Positions 1-13,900 of a stretch of DNA of 64,000 nt are shown here, piece by piece. Within the stretch, counting starts at the first letter, position 1, and every line of letters starts with the position of its first letter. The notes beneath the pieces were generated by a model. That model saw nothing but the letters and a program-made list of their open reading frames with translations, ran no database searches and was not told the DNA's origin. The position numbers were made by a program, and so were the translations under genes. Origin of the DNA: Colletes latitarsis. Lineage: Eukaryota; Arthropoda; Insecta; Hymenoptera; Colletidae. The DNA is taken from the NCBI RefSeq assembly GCF_051014445.1, contig NC_135141.1:8122001-8186000 (forward strand), given 5' to 3'.

Positions 1-11
1 TCACGTAGTAA

Positions 12-23
12 TGTGGTACCACA
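12..23. repeat. 12-bp palindrome of the monomer (first copy)
   Basis: TGTGGTACCACA is a perfect inverted repeat. It recurs every 176 bp in most monomers. Variants often hit one arm only (TGTGGTGCCACA, TGTGGCACCACA, TGTCGTACCACA), and a GTGGTACCACCC form is common. Such a dyad could be a dimer binding site, but nothing in the sequence proves binding. Confidence 0.85.
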
Positions 24-983
24 TTGAAACAGTCAATTAAACCTGGTTTCGATCAATATTTTATAGGATAACACCGGATAGGTCTGGGTTAGGTCTGGGT
101 CATGCCCGCATCTGGCTCATGATTTTGCTTGTTCCGCATACTTGTTGGCCAGATCCTGGGTTTCTTCGGGTTTGAATCACGTAATCATGTGGTACCACAC
201 TGAGGAAGTCAATTAAACCTGGTTTCGACCAATATTTTACAGGATAACACCTGTTAGGTCTGTGTTACGTCTGGGATATGCCCGCATCTGGCTCATGATT
301 TTGCCTTTTCCGCATACTTGTTGGTCAGATCCCGTGTTTGTTCTGGTTTCAATCACGTAGTAATGTGGTACCACACAGAAACAGACAAATAAACCAGGTT
401 TCAATTAATATTTTATAGGATAACACCGGTTAGGTCTGTGTTACGTCTGGGTTATGCCCGCATCTGGCTCATGATTTTGCATTTTTCGCATACTTGTTGG
501 CCTGATCCTGGGTTTTTTCGTGTTTGAATCACGTAGTAATGTGGCACCACACTGAAGAAGTCAATCAAACCTGGTTTCGATCAATATTTTATAGGATAAC
601 ACCGGTTAGGTCTGGGTTAGGCCTGGGTTATGCCCGCATCTGTCTCATGATTTTGCCTTTTCCGCATACTTGTTGGTCAGATCCCTGGATTTATCTAGCT
701 CGAAGCGCGTAGTAATGTGGTACCACACAGAAACAGACAAATAAACCTGGTTTCGATCAATATTTTATAGGATAACACCTGTTATGTCTGTGTTAGGTCT
801 GGGATATGCCCGCATCTGGCTCATGATTTTGCCTTGTCCGCATACTTGTTGGCCAGATCCCGTGTGTTTTCTGGTTTCAATCACGTAGTAATGTGGTACC
901 ACCCTGAAACAGACAAATAAACTTGATTTCAATCAATATTTTATAGGATAACACCGGTTAGGTCTGGGTAAGATCTGGGTTAT

Positions 984-2217
984 GCCCGCATCTGGCTCAT
1001 GATTTTGCCTTGTTCGCATACTTGTAGGCCAGATCCCGTGTGTTTTCTGGTTTGAATAACGTAGTAATTTGGTACCACACAGAAACAGACAAATAAACCT
1101 GGTTTCAATCAATATTTTATACGATAACACCGGTTAGGTCTGGGTTAGATCTGGGTTATGCACGCATCTGGCTCATGATTTTGCCTTTTTCGCAAACTTG
1201 TTGGCCATATCCTGGGTTTCTTCGGGTTTGAATCACGTAGTCATGTGGTACCACACTCAGGAAGTCAATAAAACCTGGTTTCGATCAATATTTTATAGGA
1301 TAACACCGGTTAGCTCTGTGTTAGGTCTGGGTTATGCCCGCATCTGGCTCATGATTTTGCTTTTTCCGCATACTTGTTGGTCAGATCCCGGGTTTTTTCT
1401 GGTTTGAATAACGTAGTAATGTGGTACCACACAGAAACAGACAAATAACACTGGTTTCAATCAATATTTTATAGGATAACACCGGTTAGGTCTGGGTTAG
1501 GTCTGGGTCATGCCCGCATCTGGCTCATGATTTTGATTTTTCCGCATACTTGTTGGCCAGATCCTGGGTTTCTTCGGGTTTGAATCACGTAATTATGTGG
1601 TACCACACTGAAGTAGTCAATTAAACCTGGTTTCGATCAATATTTTATAGGATAACACCTGTTAGGTCTGTGTTACGTCTGGGATATGCCCGCATCTGGC
1701 TCATGATTTTGCCTTGTTCGCATACTTGTAGGCCAGATCCCGTGTGTTTTCTGGTTTGAATAACGTAGTAATTTGGTACCACACAGAAACAGACAAATAA
1801 ACCTGGTTTCAATCAATATTTTATACGATAACACCGGTTAGGTCTGGGTTAGATCTGGGTTATGCACGCATCTGGCTCATGATTTTGCCTTTTTCGCAAA
1901 CTTGTTGGCCATATCCTGGGTTTCTTCGGGTTTGAATCACGTAGTCATGTGGTACCACACTCAGGAAGTCAATAAAACCTGGTTTCGATCAATATTTTAT
2001 AGGATAACACCGGTTAGCTCTGTGTTAGGTCTGGGTTATGCCTGCATCTGGCTCATGATTTTGCTATTTCCGCATACTTGTTGGTCAGATCCCGGGTTTT
2101 TTCTGGGTTGAATAACGTAGTAATGTGGTACCACACAGAAACAGACAAATAAACCTGGTTTCAATCAATATTTTATAGGATAACACCGGTTAGGTCTGGG
2201 TTAGGTCTGGGATATGC
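984..2217 (+). repeat. 704-bp spaced duplication (4 monomers)
   Basis: Bases 984-1513 and 1688-2217 match at an offset of 704 bp (4 x 176). They share rare variants such as CTTGTAGGCC (1023, 1727) and GTAATTTGGTACC. Homology stops sharply after about 1513/2217, where the first copy continues with GATTTTGATTTTT and the second with the TTATACTTTCGCG variant. The second copy is itself related to 5370-5740 at offset 3522. Boundaries are by eye. Confidence 0.75.
1486..1507 (+). repeat. Telomere-like 11-mer pair inside the monomer (clean example)
   Basis: Here are two perfect tandem copies of TTAGGTCTGGG (1486-1496 and 1497-1507). The same position in nearly every monomer carries such a pair, either perfect or with typical substitutions: second unit TTAGATCTGGG or TTACGTCTGGG, first unit TTAGGTCTGTG, ATAGGTCTGGG or TTATGTCTGTG. 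TTAGG is the ancestral arthropod telomere repeat. From memory, surveys of Hymenoptera list TTAGGTCTGGG among longer telomeric units. The link with this host's own telomere is inference. Confidence 0.8.
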
Positions 2218-2899
2218 CCGCATCTGGCTTATACTTTCGCGTTTTTCGAAAACTTGTTGGCCAGATCCCGGGGTTTCTTCGGGTTTGGATCACGTAGTAA
2301 TGTGGTACCACATTGAAACAGTCAATTAAACCAGGTTTCGATGCATATTTTAGAGGATAACACCGGATAGGTCTGTGTTACGACTGGGATATGCCCGCAT
2401 CTGGCTTATACTTCCGCCTTTTTCGAAAACTTGTTGGCCAGATCCCGGGGTTTCTTCGGGTTTGGATCACGTAGTAATGTGGTACCACATTGAAACAGTC
2501 AATTAAACCTGGTTTCGATCAATATTTTATAGGATAACACCGGATAGGTCTGGGTTAGGTCTGGGTCATGCCCGCATCTGGCTCATGATTTTGCTTGTTC
2601 CGCATACTTGTTGGCCAGATCCTGGGTTTCTTCGGGTTTGAATCACGTAATCATGTGGTACCACACTGAGGAAGTCAATTAAACCTGGTTTCGACCAATA
2701 TTTTACAGGATAACACCTGTTAGGTCTGTGTTACGTCTGGGATATGCCCGCATCTGGCTCATGATTTTGCCTTTTCCGCATACTTGTTGGTCAGATCCCG
2801 TGTTTGTTCTGGTTTCAATCACGTAGTAATGTGGTACCACACAGAAACAGACAAATAAACCAGGTTTCAATTAATATTTTATAGGATAACACCGGTGAG

Positions 2900-4475
2900 G
2901 TCTGGGTTATGTCTGGGTTATGCCCGCATCTGGCTCATGGTTTTGCCTTTTCCGCATACTTTTTGGCCAGATCCCGTGTTTGTTCTGGTTTCAATCACGT
3001 AGTAATGTGGTACCACCCTGAAACAGACAAATAAACTTGATTTCAATCAATATTTTATAGGATAACACCGGTTAGGTCTGGGTAAGATCTGGGTTATGCC
3101 CGCATCTGGCTCATGATTTTGCATTTTTCGCATACTTGTTGGCCTGATCCTGGGTTTTTTCGTGTTTGAATCACGTAGTAATGTGGCACCACACTGAAGA
3201 AGTCAATCAAACCTGGTTTCGATCAATATTTTATAGGATAACACCGGTTAGGTCTGGGTTAGGCCTGGGTTATGCCCGCATCTGTCTCATGATTTTGCCT
3301 TTTCCGCAAACTTGTTGGTCAGATCCCTGGATTTATCTAGCTCGAAGCGCGTAGTAATGTGGTACCACACAGAAACAGACAAATAAACCTGGTTTCGATC
3401 AATATTTTATAGGATAACACCTGTTATGTCTGTGTTAGGTCTGGGATATGCCCGCATCTGGCTCATGATTTTGCCTTGTCCGCATACTTGTTGGCCAGAT
3501 CCCGTGTGTTTTCTGGATTCAATCACGTAGTAATGTGGTACCACCCTGAAACAGACAAATAAACTTGATTTCAATCAATATTTTATAGGATAACACCGGT
3601 TAGGTCTGGGTAAGATCTGGGTTATGCCCGCATCTGGCTCATGATTTTGCATTTTTCGCATACTTGTTGGCCTGATCCTGGGTTATTTCGTGTTTGAATC
3701 ACATAGTAATGTGGTGCCACACTGAAGAAGTCAATCAAACCTGGTTTCGATCAATATTTTATAGGATAACACCGGTTAGGTCTGGGTTAGATCTGGTTTA
3801 TGCCCGCATCTGGCTCATGATTTTGCCTTTTTCGCAAACTTGTTGGCCAGATCCTGGGTTTCTTCGGGTTTGAATTACGTAGTCATGTGGTACCACACTC
3901 AGGAAGTCAATTAAACCTGGTTTCGATCAATATTTTATAGGATCACACCGGTTAGGTCTGGGTTAGGTCTGGGTTATGCCCGCATCTGGCTCATGATTTT
4001 GCTTTTTCCGCATACTTGTTGGTCAGATCCCGGGTTTTTTCTGGTTTGAATAACGTAGTAATGTGGTACCACACAGAAACAGACAAATAACACTGGTTTC
4101 AATCAATATTTTATAGGATAACACCGGTTAGGTCTGGGTTAGGTCTGGGTCATGCCCGCATCTGGCTCATGATTTTGCTTTTTCCGCATACTTGTTGGCC
4201 AGATCCTGGGTTTCTTCGGGTTTGAATCACGTAATTATGTGGTACCACACTGAAGAAGTCAATTAAACCTGGTTTCGACCAATATTTTATACGATAACAC
4301 CTGTTACTTCTGTGTTACGTCTGGGATATGCCCGCATCTGGCTCATGATTTAGCCTGGCCCGCATACTTGTTGGCCAGATCCCGTGTGTTTTCTTGTTTC
4401 AATCACGTAGTAATGTCGTACCACACTGAAACAGCCAAATAAACCTGGTTTCGATCAATATTTTATAGGATAACA
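2900..4475 (+). repeat. Block duplicated at 6774-8349 (offset 3874 bp)
   Basis: Both copies share the ordered rare variants TCATGGTTTTGCC, ACTTGATTTCAATC, the CTAGCTCGAAGCGCG monomer, GGATCACACCGG and GTCGTACCACACTG at a constant offset of 3874 bp (22 monomers plus 2). A few substitutions separate them. Homology fades upstream of about 2900 and ends near 4475. Boundaries are by eye. Confidence 0.7.
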
Positions 4476-6773
4476 CCTGTTATGTCTGTGTTAGGTCTGG
4501 TTTATGCCCGCATCTGGCTCATGATTTTGCCTTTTTCGCAAACTTGTTTGCCAGATCCTGGGTTTCTTCGGGTTTGAATCACGTAGTCATGTGGTACCAC
4601 ACTCAGGAAGTCAATTAAACCTGGTTTCGATCAATATTTTATAGGATGACACCGGTTAGGTCTGGGTTAGGTCTGGGTTATGCCCGCATCTGGCTCATGA
4701 TTTTGCTTTTTCCGCATACTTGTTGGTCAGATCCCGTGTGTTTTCTGGTTTCAATCACGTAGTAATGTGGTACCACACTGAAGAAGTCAATTAAACCTGG
4801 TTTCGACCAATATTTTATAGGATAACACCTGTTACTTCTGTGTTACGTCTGGGATATGCCCGCATCTGGCTCTTGATTTTGCCTTGTCCGCAGACTTTTT
4901 GGCCAGATCCCGTGTTTGTTCTGGTTTGAATCACGTAATTATGTGGAACCACACGGAAGAAGTCAATTAAACCTGGTTTCGACCAATATTTTATAGGATA
5001 ACACCTGTTAGTTCTGTGTTACGTCTGGGATATGTCCGCATCTGGCTCATGATTTTGCCTTGGCCGCATACTTGTTGGCCAGATCCCGTGAGTTTTCTGG
5101 TTTCAATCACGTAGTAATGTCGTACCACACTGAAACAGCCAAATAAACCTGGTTTCAATCAATATTGTATAGGTTAACACCAGTTAGGTCAGGGTTAGAT
5201 CTGGGTTATGCCCGCATCTGGCTCATGATTTTGCATTGTCCGCATACTTGTTGGCCAGATCCCGTGTGTTTTCTGGTTTCAATCACGTAGTAATGTGGTA
5301 CCACATTGAAGAAGTCAATTAAACCAGGTTTCGATCAATATTTTATAGGATAACACCGGTTAGGTCTGGGTTAGGTCGAGGTTATGCCCGCATCTGGCTC
5401 ATGATTTTGCCTTTTTCGCAAACTTGTTGGCCATATCCTGGGTTTCTTCGGGTTTGAATCACGTAGTCATGTGGTACCACACTCAGGAAGTCAATAAAAC
5501 CTGGTTTCGATCAATATTTTATAGGATAACACCGGTTAGCTCTGGGTTAGGTCTGGGTTATGCCTGCATCTGGCTCATGATTTTGCTATTTCCGCATACT
5601 TGTTGGTCAGATCCCGGGTTTTTTCTGGGTTGAATAACGTAGTAATGTGGTACCACACAGAAACAGACAAATAAACCTGGTTTCAATCAATATTTTATAG
5701 GATAACACCGGTTAGGTCTGGGTTAGGTCTGGGATATGCCCGCATCTGGCTTATACTTTCGCGTTTTTCGAAAACTTGTTGGCCAGATCCCGGGGTTTCT
5801 TCGGGTTTGGATCACGTAGTAATGTGGTACCACATTGAAACAGTCAATTAAACCAGGTTTCGATGCATATTTTAGAGGATAACACCGGATAGGTCTGTGT
5901 TACGACTGGGATATGCCCGCATCTGGCTTATACTTCCGCCTTTTTCGAAAACTTGTTGGCCAGATCCCGGGGTTTCTTCGGGTTTGGATCACGTAGTAAT
6001 GTGGTACCACATTGAAACAGTCAATTAAACCTGGTTTCGATCAATATTTTATAGGATAACACCGAATAGGTCTGGGTTAGGTCTGGGTCATGCCCGCATC
6101 TGGCTCATGGTTTTGCTTTTTCCGCATACTTGTTGGCCAGATCCTGGGTTTCTTCGGGTTTGAATCACGTAATCATGTGGTACCACACTGAGGAAGTCAA
6201 TTAAACCTGGTTTCGACCACTATTTTACAGGATAACACCTGTTAGGTCTGTGTTACGTCTGGGATATGCCCGCATCTGGCTCATGATTTTGTCTTCTTCG
6301 CATACTTGTTGGTCAGATCGTGGGTTTTTTCGTGTTTGGATCACGTAGTAATGTGGTGCCACACTGATACAGACAAATAAACCTGGTTTCATTCAATATT
6401 TTATAGGACAACACCGGTTAGGTCTGGGTTAGATCTGGGTTATGCCCGCATCTGGCTCATGGTTTTGCCTTTTTCGCAAACTTGTTGGCCAGATCCTGGG
6501 TTTCTTCGGGTTTGTATCACGTAATCTTGTGGTACCACACTGGAGAAGTCAATTAAACGTGGTTTCGATCAATATTTTACAGGATAACACCTGTTAGGTC
6601 TGTGTTAAGTCTGGGATATGCCCGCATCTGGCTCATGATTTTGCCTTGTCCGCATACTTTTTGGCCAGATCCCGTGTATTTTCTGGTTTCAATCACGTAG
6701 TAATGTGGTACCACACTGAAACAGACAAATAAACCTGGTTTCAATCAATATTTTATGGGATAACACCCGTTAG

Positions 6774-8349
6774 GTCTGGGTTAGGTCTGGGTTATGCCCG
6801 CATCTGGCTCATGGTTTTGCCTTTTCCGCATACTTTTTGGCCAGATCCCGTGTTTGTTCTGGTTTCAATCACGTAGTAATGTGGTACCACCCTGAAACAG
6901 ACAAATAAACTTGATTTCAATCAATATTTTATAGGATAACACCGGTTAGGTCTGGGTTAGATCTGGGTTATGCCCGCATCTGGCTCATGATTTTGCATTT
7001 TTCGCATACTTGTTGGCCTGATCCTGGGTTTTTTCGTGTTTGAATCACGTAGTAATGTGGCACCACACTGAAGAAGTCAATCAAACCTGGTTTCGATCAA
7101 TATTTTATAGGATAACACCGGTTAGGTCTGGGTTAGGCCTGGGTTATGCCCGCAACTGTCTCATGATTTTGCCTTTTCCGCATACTTGTTGGTCAGATCC
7201 CTGGATTTATCTAGCTCGAAGCGCGTAGTAATGTGGTACCACACAGAAACAGACAAATAAACCTGGTTTCGATCAATATTTTATAGGATAACACCTGTTA
7301 TGTCTGTGTTAGGTCTGGGATATGCCCGCATCTGGCTCATGATTTTGCCTTGTCCGCATACTTGTTGGCCAGATCCCGTGTGTTTTCTGGTTTCAATCAC
7401 GTAGTAATGTGGTACCACCCTGAAACAGACAAATAAACTTGATTTCAATCAATATTTTATAGGATAACACCGGTTAGGTCTGGGTAAGATCTGGGTTATG
7501 CCCGCATCTGGCTCATGATTTTGCATTTTTCGCATACTTGTTGGCCTGATCCTGGGTTATTTCGTGTTTGAATCACATAGTAATGTGGTGCCACACTGAA
7601 GAAGTCAATCAAACCTGGTTTCGATCAATATTTTATAGGATAACACCGGTTAGGTCTGGGTTAGATCTGGTTTATGCCCGCATCTGGCTCAGGATTTTGC
7701 CTTTTTCGCAAACTTGTTGGCCAGATCCTGGGTTTCTTCGGGTTTGAATTACGTAGTCATGTGGTACCACACTCAGGAAGTCAATTAAACCTGGTTTCGA
7801 TCAATATTTTATAGGATCACACCGGTTAGGTCTGGGTTAGGTCTGGGTTATGCCCGCATCTGGCTCATGATTTTGCTTTTTCCGCATACTTGTTGGTCAG
7901 ATCCCGGGTTTTTTCTGGTTTGAATAACGTAGTAATGTGGTACCACACAGAAACAGACAAATAACACTGGTTTCAATCAATATTTTATAGGATAACACCG
8001 GTTAGGTCTGGGTTAGGTCTGGGTCATGCCCGCATCTGGCTCATGATTTTGATTTTTCCGCATACTTGTTGGCCAGATCCTGGGTTTCTTCGGGTTTGAA
8101 TCACGTAATTATGTGGTACCACACTGAAGTAGTCAATTAAACCTTGTTTCGACCAATATTTTATAGGATAACACCTGTTACTTCTGTGTTACGTCTGGGA
8201 TATGCCCGCATCTGGCTCATGATTTTGCCTTGCCCGCATACTTGTTGGCCAGATCCCGTGTGTTTTCTGGTTTCAATCACGTAGTAATGTCGTACCACAC
8301 TGAAACAGCCAAATAAACCTGGTTTCGATCAATATTTTATAGGATAACA
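6774..8349 (+). repeat. Second copy of the 2900-4475 block
   Basis: See the first copy for shared variants. Differences include AACTGTCTCATG against ATCTGTCTCATG and CAGGATTTTG against CATGATTTTG. After about 8349 the two diverge, with CTGTTAGGTCTG here against CTGTTATGTCTG in the first copy. Confidence 0.7.
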
Positions 8350-8976
8350 CCTGTTAGGTCTGTGTTACGTCAGGGATATGCCCGCATCTGGCTCATGATT
8401 TTGCCTTGTCCGCATACTTGTTGGCCAGATCCCGTGTGTTTTCTGGTTTCAATCACGTAGTAATGTGGTACCACACTGAAACAGACAAATAAACCTGGTT
8501 TCAATCAATATTTTATGGGATAACACAGGTTAGGTCTGGGTTAGGTCTGGGTCATGCCCGCATCTGGCTCATGTTTTTGCCTTTTTCGCAAACTTGTTGT
8601 CCAGATCCTGGGTTTCTTCGGGCTTGAATAACGTAGTAATGTGGTACCACACTGAAGAAGTCAATCAAACCTGGTTTCGATCAATATTTTATAGGATAAC
8701 ACCGGTTAGGTCTGGGTTAGATCTGGTTTATGCCCGCATCTGGCTCTTGATTTTGCCTTTTTCGCAAACTTGTTGGCCAGATCCTGGGTTTCATCGGGTT
8801 TGAATCACGTAGTCATGTGGTACCACACTCAAGAAGTCAATTAAACCTGGTTTCGATCAATATTTTATAGGATGACACCGGTTAGGTCTGGGTTAGGTCT
8901 GGGTTATCTGGCTCATGATTTCGCTTTTTTCGCATACTTGTTGGTCAGATCCCGTGTTTTTGCGTGTTTGAATCAC

Positions 8977-9069
8977 GTAGTAATGTGGCACCACACTGAA
9001 GAAGTCAATCAAACCTGGTTTCGATCAATATTTTATAGGATAACCCGGGATTTATCTGGCTCGAAGCGC
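8977..9069 (+). repeat. Deleted monomer (93 bp instead of 176)
   Basis: The conserved GTAG landmark at 8977 is followed by the next one at 9070, only 93 bp later. The core TATAGGATAAC runs straight into CCCGGGATTTATCTGG at about 9045-9055, so 83 bp including both 11-mers and the TTATGCCCGCATCTGG segment are missing. The junction lies in a short C run shared by both sides. The preceding monomer (near 8905) also lacks about 8 bp of the GCCCGCAT segment. Confidence 0.85.
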
Positions 9070-10999
9070 GTAGTAATGTGGTACCACGCAGAAACAGACA
9101 AATAAACCTGGTTTCGATCAATATTTTATAGGATAACACCTGTTATGTCTGTGTTAGGTATGGTTTATGCCCGCATCTGGCTCATGATTTTGCCTTTTTC
9201 GCAAACTTGTTTGCCAGATCCTGGGTTTCTTCGGGTTTGAATCACGTAGTCATGTGGTACCACACTCAGGAAGTCAATTAAACCTGGTTTCGATCAATAT
9301 TTTATAGGATGACACCGGTTAGGTCTGGGTTAGGTCTGGGTTATGCCCGCATCTGGCTCATGATTTTGCTTTTTCCGCATACTTGTTGGTCAGATCCCGG
9401 GTTTTTTCTGGTTTGAATCACGTAATTATGTGGAACCACACGGAAGAAGTCAATTAAACCTGGTTTCGACCAATACTTTATAGGATAACACCTGTTAGTT
9501 CTGTGTTACGTCTGGGATATGTCCGCATCTGGCTCATGATTTTGCCTTGGCCGCATACTTGTTGGCCAGATCCCGTGTGTTTTCTGGTTTCAATCACGTA
9601 GTAATGTCGTACCACACTGAAACAGCCAAATAAACCTGGTTTCAATCAATATTTTATAGGATAACACCTGTTATGTCTGTGCTAGGTCTGGTTTATACCC
9701 GCATCTGGCTCATGATTTTGCCTTTTTCGCAAACTTGTTTGCCATATCCTGGGTTTCTTCGGGTTTGAATCACGTAGTCATGTGGTACCACATTGAAGAA
9801 GTCAATTAAACCTGGTTTCGATCAATATTTTATAGGATAACACCGGTTAGGTCTGGGTTAGGTCGGGGTTATGCCCGCATCTGGCTCATGATTTTGCCTT
9901 TTCCGCATACTTGTTGGTCAGATCCCGGGTTTTATCTGGCTCGAATCGCGTAGTAATGTGGTACCACACAGAAACAGACACATAAACCAGGTTTCAAATA
10001 ATATTTTATAGGATAACACCGGTTAGGCCTGTGTGACGTCTGGGATATGCCCGCATCTGGCTCTTCATTATGCCTTGTCCGCAGACTTTTTGGCCAGATC
10101 CCGTGTTTGTTCTGGTTTCAATCACGTAGTAATGTGGTACCACCCTGAAACAGACAAATAAACCTGGTTTCAATCAATATTTTATAGGATAACACCGGTT
10201 AGGTCTGGGTTAGATCTGGGTTATGCCCGCATCTGGCTCATGATTTTGCCTTTTTCGCAAACTTGTTTGCCAGATCCTGGGTTTCTTCGGGTTTGAATGA
10301 CGTAGTCATGTGGTACCACACTCAGGAAGTCAATTAAACCTGGTTTCGATCAATATTTTATAGGATGACACCGGTTAGGTCTGGGTTAGGTCTGGGTTAT
10401 GCCCGCATCTGGCTCATGATTTTGCTTTTTCCGCATACTTGTTTGTCAGATCCCGGGTTTTTTCTGGTTTGAATCACGTAATTATGTGGAACCACACGGA
10501 AGAAGTCAATTAAACCTGGTTTCGACCAATATTTTATAGGATAACACCTGTTAGTTCTGTGTTACGTCTGGGATATGCCCGCATCTGGCTCATGATTTTG
10601 CCTTGGCCGCATACTTGTTGGCCAGATCGTGGGTTTTTTCGTGTTCGGTTCACATAGTAATGTCGTACCACACAGAAACAGCCAAATAAACCTGGTTTCA
10701 ATCAATATTTTATAGGATAACACCGGTTAGGTCTGGGTTAGGTCTGGGTTATGCCCGCATATGGCTCATGATTTTGCCTTTTCCGCATACTTGTTGGTCA
10801 GATCCCGGGTTTTATCTGGCTCGAATCGCGTAGTAATGTTGTACCACACAGAAACAGGCAAATAAACCAGGTTTCAAATAATATTTTATAGGATAACACC
10901 GGTTAGGCCTGTGTTACGTCTGGGATATGCCCGCATCTGGCTCTTGATTTTGCCTTGTCCGCAGACTTTTTGGCCAGATCCCGTGTTTGTTCTGGTTTC

Positions 11000-13900
11000 A
11001 ATCACGTAGTAATGTGGTACCACCCTGAAACAGACAAATAAACCTGGTTTCAATCAATATTTTATAGGATAACACCGGTTAGGTCTGGGTTAGATCTGGG
11101 TTATGCCCGCATCTGGCTCATGATTTTGCCTTTTTCGCAAACTTGTTGGCCAGATCCAGGGTTTCTTCGGGTTTGAATCACGTAATCATGTGGTAACACA
11201 CTGAAGAAGTCAATTAAACCCGGTTTCGATCAATATTTTATAGGATAACACCTGTTAGGTCTGTGTTACGTCTGGGATATGCCCGCATCTGGCTCATGAT
11301 TTTGCCTTGTCCGCATACTTGTTGGTCAGATCCCGTGTGATTTATGGTTTCAATCACGTAGTAATGTGGTACCACACTGAAACAGAAAAATAAACCTGGT
11401 TTCAATCAATATTTTATTGGATAACACAGGTTAGGTCTGGGTTAGGTCTGGGTCATGCCCGCATCTGGCTCATGTTTTTGCCTTTTTCGCAAACTTGTTG
11501 TCCAGATTCTGGGTTTCCTCGGGCTTGAATCACGTAGTCATGTGGTACCACACTGAAGAAGTCAATTAAACCTGGTTTCGATCAATATTTTATAGGATAA
11601 CACCGGTTAGGTCTGGGTTAGGTCTGGGTTATGCCCGCATCTGGCTCATGATTTTGCCTTTTCCGCATACTTGTTGGTCAGATCCCGGGTTTTATCTGGC
11701 TCGAATCGCGTAGTAATGTTGTACCACACAGAAACAGACAAATAAACCAGGTTTCAAATAATATTTTATAGGATAACACCGGTTAGGCCTGTGTTACGTC
11801 TGGGATATGCCCGCATCTGGCTCTTGATTTTGCCTTTTTCGCAAACTTGTTGGCCAGATCCTGGGGTTTCTTCGGGTTTGGATCACGTAGTAATGTGGTA
11901 CCATATTGAAACAGTCAATTAAACCTGGTTTCGATCAATATTTTATAGGATAACACCGGATAGGTCTGGGTTAGGTCTGGTTCATGCCCGCATCTGGCTT
12001 ATGATTTTGCTTTTTCCGCATACTTCTTGGCCAGATCGTGGGTTTCTTCGGGTTTGAATCACGTCATCATGTGGTACCACACTGAACAAATCAATTAAAC
12101 CTGGTTTCGACCAATATTTTACAGGATAACACCTGTTAGGTCTGTGTTACGTCTGGGATATGCCCGCATCTGGCTAATGATTTTGTCTTCTTCGCATACT
12201 TGTTGGCCAGATCGTGGGTTTTTTCGTGTTCGGATCACGTAGTAATGTGGTGCCACACTGATACAGACAAATAAACCTGGTTTCAATCAATATTTTATAG
12301 GATAACACCGGATAGGTCTGTGATACGACTGGGATATGCCCGCATCTGGCTTATACTTCCGCCTTTTTCGAAAACTTGTTGGCCAGATCCCGGGGTTTCT
12401 TCGGGTTTGAATCACGAAGGAATGTGGTACCACACTGAAGAAGTCAATTAAACCTGGTTTCGATCAATATTTTATAGGATAACACCGGTTAGGTCTGGGT
12501 TAGGTCTGGGTTATGCCCGCATCTGGCTCATGATTTTGCCTTTTCCGCATACTTTTTGGCCAGATCCCGTGTTTGTTCTGGTTTCAATCACGTAGTAATG
12601 TGGTACCACCCTGAAACAGACAAATAAACCTGGTTTCAATCAATATTTTATAGGATAACACCGGTTAGGTCTGGGTTAGATCCGGGTTATGCACGCATCT
12701 GGCTCATGATTTTGCCGTTTTCGCAAACTTGTTGGCCAGATCCTAGGGTTTCTTCGGGTTTGGATCACGTAGTAATGTGGTACCACATTGAAACAGTCAA
12801 TTAAACCTGGTTTCGATCAATATTTTATAGGATAACACCGGATAGGTCTGGGTTAGGTCTGGTTCATGCCCGCATCTGACTCATGATTTTGCTTTTTCCG
12901 CATACTTCTTGGCCAGATCCTGGGTTTCTTCGGGTTTGAATCACGTAATCATGTGGTACCACACTGAAGAAATCAATTCAACCTGGTTTCGACCAATATT
13001 TTACAGGATAACACCTGTTAGGTCTGTGTTACGTCTGGGATATGCCCGCATCTGGCTCATGATTTTGCCTTTTTCGCAAACTTGTTGGCCAGATCCAGGG
13101 TTTCTTCGGGTTTGAATCACGTAATCATGTGGTAACACACTGAAGAAGTCAATTAAACCCGGTTTCGATCAATATTTTATAGGATAACACCTGTTAGGTC
13201 TGTGTTACGTCTGCGATATGCCCGCATCTGGCTCATGATTTTGCCTTGTCCGCATACTTGTTGGCCAGGTCCCGTGTGATTTCTGGTTTCAATCACGTAG
13301 TAATGTGGTACCACACTGAAACAGACAAATAAACCTGGTTTCAATCAATATTTTATTGGATAACACAGGTTAGGTCTGGGTTAGGTCTGGGTCATGCACG
13401 CATCTGGCTCATGTTTTTGCCTTTTTCGCAAAATTGTTGTCCAGATTCTGGGTTTCCTCGGGCTTGAATCACGTAGTCATGTGGTACCACACTAAAGAAG
13501 TCAATTAAACCTGGTTTCGATCAATATTTTATAGGATAACACCGGTTAGGTCTGGGTTAGGTCTGGGTTATGCCCGCATCTGGCTCATGATTTTGCCTTT
13601 TCCGCATACTTGTTGGTCAGATCCCGGGTTTTATCTGGCTCGAATCGCGTAGTAATGTTGTACCACACAGAAACAGACAAATAAACCAGGTTTCAAATAA
13701 TATTTTATAGGATAACACCGGTTAGGCCTGTGTTACGCCTGGGATATGCCCGCATCTGGCTCTTGATTTTGCCTTTTTCGCAAACTTGTTGGCCAGATCC
13801 TGGGGTTTCTTCGGGTTTGGATCACGTAGTAATGTGGTACCACATTGAAACAGTCAATTAAACCTGGTTTCGATCAATATTTTATAGGATAACACCGGAT

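Noticed and set aside
100..130. CENP-B-box-like string on the reverse strand (CCCGCATCTGGCTCA in each monomer)
   Set aside because: It matches only part of the core consensus (the CGAA end reads CTCA), so binding by a CENP-B-type protein is not supported.
150..240. SINE or tRNA origin of the monomer (TTGGCCAG as A box, GGTTTCGATC as B box)
   Set aside because: The B-box-like string has an extra T, the A box match is poor, the spacing is too long and there is no A-rich tail or flanking duplication per unit.
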